NCBI GenBank assembly: GCA_001794435.1
Contig: MGJU01000014.1
Location: 91,494 to 146,664, forward strand
Source of the DNA: Candidatus Yanofskybacteria bacterium RIFCSPHIGHO2_02_FULL_43_17
GTDB lineage: Bacteria > Patescibacteriota > Minisyncoccia > 2-02-FULL-40-12 > GWA2-44-9
Direction: 5' to 3'
DNA length: 55,171 nucleotides
A program made the position numbers and the translations under genes. Positions 49,495 through 55,171 of the stretch are shown one piece after another. Position 1 is the first letter of the stretch. Each line of letters opens with the position of its first letter. A model generated the notes under the pieces. That model was not told where the DNA came from, did not search any database, and saw only the letters and a program-made list of their open reading frames with translations.

Positions 49495-49528
49495 CGTGTT
49501 AGTTCCCAGACATAATACGGAGTATAAA

Positions 49529-49717
49529 ATGGGCTGGACGGAGCCGAAACTTAAATTGAGAACAGCGCATGAAAGCGTAGGATGGTTAAATAGTGTCGGG
49601 CCTGTGTCAGTTAGTTCTACCTCCGAATGTGACAATCCGGAATGCGGTTGTCACGCAGCAATAAAAGAATACAGAGAACGACTTGCTGGTCATAAACTCG
49701 AGTTCAACCCCGACTGA
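49529..49717 (+). CDS. Orphan small Cys-containing protein (62 aa)
   Basis: ATG 49529 (MGWTEPKLKLRT) with CGGAG at good spacing is preferred over the GTG at 49496, which lies at the likely transcription start. A CDNPECGCH cluster near residues 34-42 could bind one metal ion. A perfect terminator overlaps its stop. Function unknown. Confidence 0.6.
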   Translation: MGWTEPKLKLRTAHESVGWLNSVGPVSVSSTSECDNPECGCHAAIKEYRERLAGHKLEFNPD

Positions 49718-49735
49718 TAAGTCGGGGTTTTTCTT
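49706..49735 (+). terminator. Terminator of the 49529 gene
   Basis: AACCCCGAC-TGATAA-GTCGGGGTT with TTTC after it; the stop codon is in the loop. Confidence 0.9.
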
Positions 49736-49786
49736 TCCTTGTTCACAACTTGTTTTGGATGATTGTGTTAGAATGAAATCAAAATT

Positions 49787-49857
49787 AGCCAATAGCGAAT
49801 AGCCAATAGCGAATAGTAAAAAACTAGTCGCTAGTTGCTAATCGCTAGTCGCTTGCA
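49787..49857. repeat. CTAGTCGCTAG-type repeat, copy 5
   Basis: AGCCAATAGCGAAT twice, then ACTAGTCGCTAGTTGCTAAT and CGCTAGTCGC, directly before the proline-rich protein gene. The inner 20 nt equal the start of copy 1. Confidence 0.75.
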
Positions 49858-49858
49858 A

Positions 49859-51262
49859 ATGGCTGACGATCAAAACAAAACAAGCACCATCGACGATTTG
49901 GTAAAAGAATTATCAAAAAATAATAATTCAAATCAGCCACCTCCGAACTTGCCCGGGGTTGTTGTTGATACTAAAGACACTAAACCACCGGTGCCACCTC
50001 CACCATCTGCCCCGATTAGCGGGGGCGGACCTCTTCGGCCTGAACCGCCACGACCACTGCAACCAACCTCACCTTCGTCATCCGCCCCGATTAGCGGAGG
50101 CGGACCGTCTCGACCGCAGCCGCCTTCTCCTCCTCTTTCACAGCCAGTTAAACCCCCAGTTTCTCCTATGCCAGTCAGCGGACCGAAACCCTCACCGGTT
50201 CAGGAATACAAGTCTTCAATAAGGACGATGGGTGAGGATATAGCAAGTATTAAGTCGGGACAAAAACCATCCGGCGTTGATATTCCAAGAAAAGTGACTC
50301 CCGAAGCGCCGAAACCGGTAATGCCCGGAGTTTCCAAATCGGAAGCTCCGCCAAGCGGCCCTATTTCTTTCGTCGGACTTGGAAAAACAGAAAAAACAGG
50401 ACCATTGCCGTTTCTTACTCCAGAAAAACCTCCGGGACCATTTAAGGCGCCGGAGATTCAGCCACCCATAACAGTACCTGGTGAGAAAAAAAGCATCAAC
50501 ACGACACTTTATCTGTTCATAGCCGGCGTACTAGTTGTTGGAGGATTTCTCTATTGGTTTTTGGTCTTAAGGGTTGTAGAGCCCGAAGTTGGTTTATCTC
50601 CTACCCCGACTCCTACTCAGACCGTTACTTCTACGCCTCTAGCCAAGAGTTTAGGTGATATCTTCGAGGGTGCTTCGGTTAATTTTGAAGCTACGTTAAG
50701 CGATGACTTGGGTCAGGATTTCAAAACGTTTATAGGCACGTTAAGCGTTGTTAGAAACGAGTTTTTAAAAATCAATTTGGTTGAGGATGTTGATGGCACG
50801 CTTGCCCCCTTGAGTTTTCTGGATATGCTCGATATGGACCTGACGATATACCCCACCTCTTTAAATGATAATATCGTCGATTCAATAGTTACCGTTTATG
50901 GCCAGTCGGAAATGTTCGACAAAAACGGAAGCGTTAATCTCAACACCCAAAACCTAAAAAAGACCGCATTTGTAGCAAGAATCAAGGACGTTGCCGCAGT
51001 TGAGCTAATGATAAAAGACTGGGAGCTTACTATTGCCGAAGACTTAGCCGACTATCTGTTGATTGAAGATATCTCCAAAGAAGAAAGCGTAAATTTTCTC
51101 GACAATACATACAGAAGTGCCTTGATAAGATATAAGAACTTTCCATTCCCAGATGTTACAGTTGACTATGCGGTTGTTGAAGTTGCAGAGCAAAACTACC
51201 TCATCATAACAGGCTCAAGAGAAGCAATGTACGCTACGATGGATGTTTTACTAGAACAGTAG
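49859..51262 (+). CDS. Proline-rich bitopic membrane protein (467 aa)
   Basis: ATG 49859 (MADDQNKTSTIDDLVKEL) is chosen; the frame upstream runs through the repeat. The cytoplasmic N-terminal part (about 1-215) is rich in Pro, Ser and Gly with near-repeated units (SAPISGGGPLRPEPP and SAPISGGGPSRPQPP). One membrane helix follows (TTLYLFIAGVLVVGGFLYWF, about 219-243). A Thr/Pro stalk (SPTPTPTQTVTSTP) leads to an external alpha/beta domain of roughly 200 residues. The layout suggests a surface-exposed domain on a stalk; CPR pilus or envelope proteins often look like this. No family recognised. Confidence 0.75.
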   Translation: MADDQNKTSTIDDLVKELSKNNNSNQPPPNLPGVVVDTKDTKPPVPPPPSAPISGGGPLRPEPPRPLQPTSPSSSAPISGGGPSRPQPPSPPLSQPVKPPVSPMPVSGPKPSPVQEYKSSIRTMGEDIASIKSGQKPSGVDIPRKVTPEAPKPVMPGVSKSEAPPSGPISFVGLGKTEKTGPLPFLTPEKPPGPFKAPEIQPPITVPGEKKSINTTLYLFIAGVLVVGGFLYWFLVLRVVEPEVGLSPTPTPTQTVTSTPLAKSLGDIFEGASVNFEATLSDDLGQDFKTFIGTLSVVRNEFLKINLVEDVDGTLAPLSFLDMLDMDLTIYPTSLNDNIVDSIVTVYGQSEMFDKNGSVNLNTQNLKKTAFVARIKDVAAVELMIKDWELTIAEDLADYLLIEDISKEESVNFLDNTYRSALIRYKNFPFPDVTVDYAVVEVAEQNYLIITGSREAMYATMDVLLEQ

Positions 51263-51276
51263 TTTGTGGATATTCT

Positions 51277-51437
51277 GGTGACACCTATTTGAAATATAAA
51301 ATTGGATGTCACCATAGTAATACTAAAATCCGCTTAATACCTACAAAAAGTGGTGACAAATGTCACCTCTGCCAGTTGACGGACTGGTGACATAATTATC
51401 AACAGTTTTACCATTGACTGTCACCACTCGTGTCACG
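51277..51437. repeat. GGTGACA/TGTCACC motif array
   Basis: Perfect copies at 51277-51283 (+), 51307-51313 (-), 51352-51358 (+), 51361-51367 (-), 51386-51392 (+) and 51419-51425 (-), plus a 6-of-7 match (TGTCACG) at 51431-51437. The third and fourth form an inverted repeat with a 2-nt centre. The last two lie over a promoter spacer. It looks like an operator array for an unknown dimeric regulator. Confidence 0.75.
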
Positions 51438-51443
51438 TATAAT
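51414..51443 (+). promoter_or_regulatory. sigma70 promoter overlapped by GTCACC motifs
   Basis: TTGACT (51414-51419), 18-nt spacer, TATAAT (51438-51443). The spacer contains GTCACC and GTGTCACG. Confidence 0.7.
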
Positions 51444-51449
51444 TAGACC

Positions 51450-51506
51450 ATAGTTCTTTCGCTGGTGATTCGACAATATTTTGTGGATTGCCGGCAATCC
51501 ATTTTT
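51450..51506 (+). ncRNA. Possible short transcript ending at a hairpin
   Basis: The promoter at 51414-51443 is followed after about 40 nt by GGATTGCC / GGCAATCC (51485-51500) and ATTTTT, an intrinsic terminator. With no ORF between, this could be a small RNA of about 55 nt or a terminated leader. Speculative. Confidence 0.35.
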
Positions 51507-51522
51507 GACCCTTTAGGGTCGT

Positions 51523-51583
51523 AAGGCGCAGAACTCACACTTCACATTTTTTCACAGGGGTGCTCTGCGCCTTTTAAGTTTTT
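51523..51583 (+). terminator. 10-bp hairpin AAGGCGCAGA / TCTGCGCCTT
   Basis: Stem 51523-51532 with 51564-51573, loop of 31 nt, then TTAAGTTTTT. A further nested dyad, AAGTTTTTAC...GTAAAAACTT around CCAAGTC-AGA-CTTGG, follows at about 51577-51636. Confidence 0.55.
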
Positions 51584-51636
51584 ACCCAAGAGCGAAGCCA
51601 AGTCAGACTTGGCGAAGCGATTAGATGTAAAAACTT

Positions 51637-51788
51637 AACCCCGCACCAATTTTGTCGACTGCTCTAAAATAGAATCTCGAGATAAGATTTATTTGATAAA
51701 CACTCGCAAAGCGCGGGGGCCAAATAGGCCCATCCCTTATAGGCGCAGCGCTTTGCTATCAGATAGGTTGCAAAATTGGTGCGGGGTT
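51637..51788. repeat. Long nested inverted repeat (18-bp outer arms)
   Basis: AACCCCGCACCAATTTTG (51637-51654) is perfectly complementary to 51771-51788. Inside, GCAAAGCGC (51706-51714) pairs with GCGCTTTGC (51748-51756) and GGGCC with GGCCC within that. The 152-nt element ends 57 nt before the 51846 gene. It may be a structured leader or RNA, or a small non-autonomous mobile element. Confidence 0.7.
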
Positions 51789-51845
51789 GCTACAAAAATC
51801 GATATATGCTATTTCTTTAGGCACTGGTTCTTTGGAGTAAAAGAG

Positions 51846-52070
51846 ATGCAAGCACAGCCGAAGCAAGAAATTCACCATAGTGAACAAGTGTGGGTTAATC
51901 CTACCACAGAATCATTACGTCGAACCGAGTGTTTGTGCCTTAATTGCAGCAATCTTAAGCCGAGTCGGTCCGATAATTGTCATATTGCTAAAGCGTTTTA
52001 TCAAGTTTGTGTCGCAGAAAATGTTGCGCTTGCGGTGACTCGCTGTCCTCTTTGGAAGCCCAAATCGTAG
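51846..52070 (+). CDS. Small Cys-rich conserved protein (74 aa)
   Basis: ATG 51846 (MQAQPKQEIHHSEQVWVNPT) is preferred; the frame extension covers the inverted repeat. A Cys-rich core (CLCLNCSNLKPSRSDNC, then YQVC and TRCPLWKP) has six Cys spaced like a metal-binding or Fe-S module. I have a vague recollection of similar proteins in other CPR genomes, so it may be a real family rather than an orphan. GGAG lies about 9 nt upstream, and a weak promoter (TTGCTA-17-TATTTC, 51787-51815) precedes it. Confidence 0.7.
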   Translation: MQAQPKQEIHHSEQVWVNPTTESLRRTECLCLNCSNLKPSRSDNCHIAKAFYQVCVAENVALAVTRCPLWKPKS

Positions 52071-52076
52071 TTCTTT

Positions 52077-52098
52077 GCCTGCTTTGCGGGCGTTTTTT
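52077..52098 (+). terminator. Terminator of the 51846 gene
   Basis: GCCTGC-TTT-GCGGGC followed by GTTTTTT. Confidence 0.85.
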
Positions 52099-52145
52099 AT
52101 TATTTTCTCTGGACTATTTTAATAGATTAGTTAATATTAATTCCT

Positions 52146-52499
52146 ATGACCACAGACGAACTACAAAAACTCGATAACGACCTCGAACAGGAAGAAAAGA
52201 ATCTAATAGATCAGCTCAATAGGATAGCCAACAAAAATCCGCTGGCTTCAGGCGATTTTACTGTAAGAACGCCCAGCTATGGCAATGAGGATGACGAGAA
52301 TGCTCAGGAAATCACTGACCTTGATAAGAATTTTGCTTTGACTCAAGAATTAGAGACAAAGCTTAACTCCATTAGGAAAACAAGACAAAAAATAAAAGAC
52401 GGTACTTATGGTAAATGTGATAATTGCGGTTCGGAGATACCGTCGGAACGGCTTAAGGCTATGCCTGAAGCCATCAGATGCATTACTTGTGCCGTTTAA
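52146..52499 (+). CDS. DksA/TraR-type zinc-finger protein
   Basis: A 117-aa coiled-coil protein (residues 1-95 helical, DELQKLDNDLEQEEKNLIDQ) with a C-terminal four-Cys zinc finger CDNCGSEIPSERLKAMPEAI...CITC, the zf-dskA_traR pattern. Such proteins bind RNA polymerase through the secondary channel. Short relative to E. coli DksA. Stops 40 nt before comM. Confidence 0.88.
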   Translation: MTTDELQKLDNDLEQEEKNLIDQLNRIANKNPLASGDFTVRTPSYGNEDDENAQEITDLDKNFALTQELETKLNSIRKTRQKIKDGTYGKCDNCGSEIPSERLKAMPEAIRCITCAV

Positions 52500-52538
52500 A
52501 TACCGGCCCAGAGTACGCTTGAGGGGGCGATAATTATC

Positions 52539-54092
52539 TTGCCAGTTAAAATATTTTCAGCTTCTGTTGTGGGAATAGACGCTAAACTTGTAGAGGTCGA
52601 GGTTGACTCAAGCCCCGGCCTTTTCTCTTTGAATATAGTTGGTCTGCCGGATAAATCAGTGAAAGAGTCGAAAGAAAGGATAGCCGGAGCGATAAAAAAT
52701 AGCGGACTGACTCCTCCAAGCGGAAAGCATAAGAAAATAACCATCAACTTAGCGCCTGCCGATGTCAAAAAAGAAGGGCCGTCTTACGATTTGCCCATCG
52801 CTCTCGGGTGCCTTCTTGAGAGCGGACAAATAAAGTTTAGTCCGGAAAAAAGGCTTATCGTCGGAGAAATATCTTTGGACGGCTCTCTTAGGCATTCGAG
52901 CGGGGTGTTGTCGGTGGCTATTCTGGCTAAAAAACTTGGTTTTAAGGAACTCATTGTTCCTGGCGTCAATGCCAAAGAAGCATCGGCGGTAAAAGGAATA
53001 AATGTTATAGGCGCCGCTACCTTAAATGATGTGATAAGGCATATTACCAGTCTATCCCCTATCGTCCCTTATGTTTTTAGCGAACAATTATCTGACGATG
53101 GCGGTCTCGAAAATTCAAACTCCCTTCTTTATATAAAAGGGCAGGAAAGCGCTAAAAGAGCTCTTTTTGTTGCAGCATCCGGCGGCCACAATATACTGAT
53201 GTTTGGTCCCCCGGGCTCCGGTAAAACGATATTAGCGAAAGCCTTGTCAGAAATTCTACCGCCAATGGCCCTTGAAGAATCAATAGAAGTTGCTCGAATC
53301 TACAGTTCTGCCGGGCTTATCAAGGACTCGTATCTGTCTTATAAACGGCCATTCAGGAATCCGCATCACACCACTTCGGCTGTCGCGGTTATCGGTGGAG
53401 GAACACACCCTAAGCCAGGAGAGATAAGTTTGGCTCACCGAGGAGTATTATTTTTGGACGAACTCCCGGAATTTCCCAGGAGCGTATTAGAGGCCCTAAG
53501 ACAGCCGCTGGAAGACGGAACGGTTACTGTCTCAAGAGCCGCTGGTTCTGCCACACTACCAGCCAAATTTATGCTTGTAGCGGCTATGAATCCTTGCCAA
53601 TGTGGCAACTATGGCGATGATAAGTTGAACTGCATTTGCTCCCCCATCAGCGTCATTAGGTATAGAAAGAAAATATCAGGGCCGTTGCTAGACAGGATGG
53701 ACATTCAAATAAATGTTTCGCGCGAAACACCTCAAAACGAAACTGTTCAAGAATATGACCGTAAAAAGCCGATAAATATTGAGGAAATGAGAAAGTCGAT
53801 AGATTTAGCCAGAAAAGCACAAGCACAGAGGTTTTCCAAAGAAAGTATTTATACAAATGCCGAGATTAATTTTAAAAACATAGATAAATACTGTGTTCTT
53901 GAGCCAGAAGCCGAGCTAATGCTCAAAAATGCTGTTGCCAACAAGAATCTTTCAATGAGAACCTACCATAAAGTAAAAAAGCTGGGTCGCACAATGGCAG
54001 ATCTGGATGGCTCAGAGATAGTCAGAGAGAACCATATTGCCGAAGCGCTCGCCTTTCGGGTTAATGAGAGCATATTTTCGGAGTTGGCATAG
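52539..54092 (+). CDS. comM: ComM/YifB family Mg-chelatase-like AAA+ ATPase
   Basis: A hexameric helicase that promotes branch migration during natural transformation, matching the pilus and comF genes here. Start TTG 52539 with GAGGGGG upstream. The 517 residues have an N-terminal Lon-like domain (SSPGLFSLNIVGLPDKSVKE), Walker A GPPGSGKTILAK (about residue 226), Walker B GVLFLDELPEF, a zinc-type Cys cluster (NPCQCGNYGDDKLNCICS) and the C-terminal helical domain (MRTYHKVKKLGRTMADL). A parS-like palindrome lies in its coding sequence at 53714-53729. Confidence 0.95.
   Translation: MPVKIFSASVVGIDAKLVEVEVDSSPGLFSLNIVGLPDKSVKESKERIAGAIKNSGLTPPSGKHKKITINLAPADVKKEGPSYDLPIALGCLLESGQIKFSPEKRLIVGEISLDGSLRHSSGVLSVAILAKKLGFKELIVPGVNAKEASAVKGINVIGAATLNDVIRHITSLSPIVPYVFSEQLSDDGGLENSNSLLYIKGQESAKRALFVAASGGHNILMFGPPGSGKTILAKALSEILPPMALEESIEVARIYSSAGLIKDSYLSYKRPFRNPHHTTSAVAVIGGGTHPKPGEISLAHRGVLFLDELPEFPRSVLEALRQPLEDGTVTVSRAAGSATLPAKFMLVAAMNPCQCGNYGDDKLNCICSPISVIRYRKKISGPLLDRMDIQINVSRETPQNETVQEYDRKKPINIEEMRKSIDLARKAQAQRFSKESIYTNAEINFKNIDKYCVLEPEAELMLKNAVANKNLSMRTYHKVKKLGRTMADLDGSEIVRENHIAEALAFRVNESIFSELA
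53714..53729. promoter_or_regulatory. parS-like palindrome 1 (in comM)
   Basis: TGTTTCGCGCGAAACA, a perfect 16-bp palindrome that differs from the parS core TGTTTCACGTGAAACA only at the two bases flanking the central CG. Confidence 0.65.
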
Positions 54093-54153
54093 CGTCGCTC
54101 GCCCCCATCCCCACTTATCGGCCTGTTGGTTACGTCCTTCGGATCTTCGCCAG

Positions 54154-54279
54154 ACAAATACTAAAATTAACTATCAATTTGCTTAATAAATTTCAGCAAC
54201 CGTTTGCCTCCGACTATAGTCGGAGTTTTCCGGCTAAAATTTATTGCAAAAGCAAATTATTAGTTAATTTTAGTATTGT
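54154..54279. repeat. Long imperfect inverted repeat with central hairpin
   Basis: The left arm (54154-54197, containing ATACTAAAATTAACTA and AATTTGCTT) is matched by the reverse complement of the right arm (54231-54279). The centre holds CTCCGACTATAGTCGGAG (54208-54225). No ORF spans it convincingly. It could be a MITE-like element or a structured RNA. Confidence 0.65.
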
Positions 54280-54345
54280 GTTACCTGGCGAAACCAAACG
54301 GCCTCAAGTGGGAATGGGGTCTCGCTCCTGGGCGTACTTTTCTAA

Positions 54346-54361
54346 TGTTCCGCGCGGAACA
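54346..54361. promoter_or_regulatory. parS-like palindrome 2
   Basis: TGTTCCGCGCGGAACA, perfect 16-bp palindrome. Confidence 0.65.
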
Positions 54362-54384
54362 AAAAAGCGCTAATTAGCGCTTTT
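54361..54384. terminator. Bidirectional terminator at the end of the 51-aa gene
   Basis: AAAAGCGC-TAATTA-GCGCTTTT with A- and T-runs on both sides; the minus-strand stop codon lies in the loop. Confidence 0.8.
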
Positions 54385-54529
54385 CACGTTCTAACAAGTG
54401 TTTCTTCAAATCTGCTTCGCTGGCTCTTAAGGCATAACTTTTCTTCCAATCAGGCCACCTAGCAACTCTTTTGCTTGCTTCTTCAAGAGTCTCTTTAAAT
54501 CGGCTTGGGGCAGATTTTGACTCGGTCAT
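54374..54529 (-). CDS. Small basic protein (51 aa)
   Basis: A short frame found by eye: MTESKSAPSRFKETLEEASK followed by RVARWPDWKKSYALRASEAD and a Lys/Arg-rich end. Start ATG 54529, stop in the terminator loop. The amphipathic, Trp-containing helix and tight terminator support a real gene. I see no clear ribosome binding site. Possibly a nucleic-acid-binding or regulatory small protein; its place inside the parS-like cluster is suggestive but not evidence of function. Confidence 0.6.
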   Translation of the reverse strand: MTESKSAPSRFKETLEEASKRVARWPDWKKSYALRASEADLKKHLLEREKR

Positions 54530-54589
54530 CTTGTCGCTTTTTATAAAAAACCTACTTAAATCTAATAAATTAGAATAGTGGTGTCAATT

Positions 54590-54605
54590 TGTTCCGCGCG
54601 AAGCT
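54590..54605. promoter_or_regulatory. Degenerate parS-like site
   Basis: TGTTCCGCGCGAAGCT: left half is intact, right half is altered. Listed because it lies between two perfect sites. Confidence 0.35.
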
Positions 54606-54668
54606 TGCTTAAATATCATTATTTTTGTACTGTTTTTAACAGTTCTTACCTGAAAGGTGGAAACTTAG

Positions 54669-54962
54669 TTGACACCAGAAAAAATCATTTCCGTTGTAAA
54701 TATGTATGAAAGACGGCTACGGGCTGCTGGTGTTCTCAAAAAAAGAATTGATCCCAAGAGAACTTTCGCGTCTCTTAGCAAAGATGAAATCTTGGCACAC
54801 GCATATTTCTTAACTGATGACTTGAAAGAATTTGTATCAAACCCAGAAAAGAAACGTAAAACAGGGAGCCATTTAACAGTAATTCAGATGTGTTTGAGTT
54901 TTGCCGGTTGGTATACGCTTGAAGATCTAATGAATCACAATCGTCCAGATGCCGTCAGCTAA
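54669..54962 (+). CDS. Conserved small protein of unknown function (97 aa)
   Basis: Start TTG 54669, supported by AAAGGTGG about 9 nt before. Helical N-terminal half, then a segment KRKTGSHLTVIQMCLSFAGW followed by YTLEDLMNHNRPD. From memory this end resembles a small-protein family common in Parcubacteria that ends in NHNRP. The stop overlaps a terminator which in turn touches a parS-like site. Confidence 0.7.
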   Translation: MTPEKIISVVNMYERRLRAAGVLKKRIDPKRTFASLSKDEILAHAYFLTDDLKEFVSNPEKKRKTGSHLTVIQMCLSFAGWYTLEDLMNHNRPDAVS

Positions 54963-54974
54963 AGACGGCCTTTT
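54951..54974 (+). terminator. Terminator of the 54669 gene
   Basis: GCCGTC-AGCTAAA-GACGGC followed by CTTTTG. Confidence 0.8.
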
Positions 54975-54989
54975 GTTCCGCGCGGAACA
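54974..54989. promoter_or_regulatory. parS-like palindrome 3
   Basis: TGTTCCGCGCGGAACA, identical to the site at 54346-54361. Confidence 0.65.
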
Positions 54990-55040
54990 GATAATCAAAA
55001 ACCAAAGCCAGTTTCATTTCTGGCATCTTTCTTAAACACC

Positions 55041-55124
55041 CTCTTCTCTTAAATCTTCGGGCAAATTCCGTAAATATTGACGAACCACTAGAGCTGTGCT
55101 ATCATAAGGCACAGTTTTTAGTTC
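55041..55124 (+). repeat. Promoter-leader module, copy B
   Basis: Counterpart of 48983-49065; both end in a GTGC/GCAC mini-dyad around the -10 box and continue into a purine-rich ribosome binding site. Confidence 0.7.
55077..55105 (+). promoter_or_regulatory. Promoter for the gene starting at 55147
   Basis: TTGACG (55077-55082), 17-nt spacer, TATCAT (55100-55105). Confidence 0.75.
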
Positions 55125-55146
55125 GCTAACAAAGGAATAAGAGACA

Positions 55147-55171
55147 ATGACCGAGAAGGCAGCGGTTCAAC
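55147..55171 (+). CDS. 5' end of an orphan-type gene (partial, runs off window)
   Basis: ATG 55147 preceded by AAAGGA; reads MTEKAAVQ before the window ends. Included because its promoter leader is a copy of the one in front of the 49086 gene. Confidence 0.55.

Noticed and set aside
51265..51490. Replication origin based on DnaA-box-like words (TGTGGATAT, TTATCAACA, TGTGGATTG)
   Set aside because: Each has at least one mismatch to the DnaA box, there is no dnaA or dnaN nearby, and GC skew was not computed. Only the nearby parS-like cluster hints at an origin.
54179..54373. 64-codon plus-strand ORF downstream of comM
   Set aside because: It reads through the inverted repeat and the parS-like site and has no start signals.
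1..55171. CRISPR array or insertion sequence with transposase
   Set aside because: No regularly spaced repeats with unique spacers were seen, and no transposase-like ORF is present. The only recombinase is Xer-like.

Overview
The window looks like chromosome of a Candidate Phyla Radiation bacterium (Patescibacteria, most likely a Parcubacteria lineage). This is inferred from gene content and style: a monoderm-type IV pilus operon without a secretin, short versions of housekeeping proteins, a membrane-tethered Clp-like ATPase, scattered single tRNA genes mostly without an encoded CCA, and short palindromes inserted in frame in housekeeping genes. TGA behaves as a normal stop, so the Gracilibacteria/SR1 code is not suggested.

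Layout. 1-3840 (minus): an envelope cluster (multi-spanning VirB6/TrbL-like protein, large secreted protein, Ca-binding-repeat protein, small Cys-rich secreted protein). 3848-7035 (minus): rsmA, a four-helix-bundle gene and a UvrD/PcrA helicase. 7175-10080 (plus): a membrane protein and a membrane-anchored Clp ATPase with a degenerate first ATPase ring. 10.1-17.2 kb: small membrane proteins, two GIY-YIG genes, metK, a SerA-like dehydrogenase, the CCA enzyme and four tRNAs. 17.2-18.05 kb: a tmRNA-like 3' end and a possible 5' domain separated by an oppositely oriented gene. 18.06-22.4 kb (minus): gatC-gatA-hypothetical and ligA. 22.4-33.0 kb (minus): a type IV pilus locus in the order pilM-N-O-(small protein)-pilB-pilT-pilC-pilin-pilD-(anchored protein)-minor pilins. 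The divergent comF suggests a link to DNA uptake. 33.9-36.4 kb: tRNA-Ser(GCU) nested inside a split tRNA-Ser-like gene, then a run of small orphan genes. 36.4-48.8 kb: membrane proteins, infB, tRNA-Cys, rmlB, HNH gene, tRNA-Leu, an M23 peptidase, a tyrosine recombinase, rpsO, a NYN nuclease and pnp. 48.8-55.2 kb: structured noncoding DNA, more orphan genes, a proline-rich membrane protein, a DksA-like protein, comM and a cluster of parS-like palindromes.

Three themes stand out. (1) Small RNA genes that appear interrupted: a tRNA-Ser split between anticodon positions 34 and 35 around another tRNA-Ser, and a possible split tmRNA. (2) Recurrent palindromes (TCCGCCAGCYGGCGGA, CCCTTCGACAAGCTCAGGG and the TCCTTCGC...GCTTCGGAG type), sitting in frame in uvrD, cca, comF, infB and rmlB and also in leaders of rpsO and pnp. 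(3) About a dozen short orphan genes, most built as self-contained units with a consensus sigma70 promoter, a strong ribosome binding site and an intrinsic terminator; two of them share a homologous promoter leader.

The 51.26-51.85 kb gap is dense in structure (a GGTGACA/TGTCACC array over a promoter, three hairpins, an 18-bp inverted repeat), and the parS-like cluster at 53.7-55.0 kb hints that the replication origin may be near. All assignments come from reading the sequence; no database search was run.
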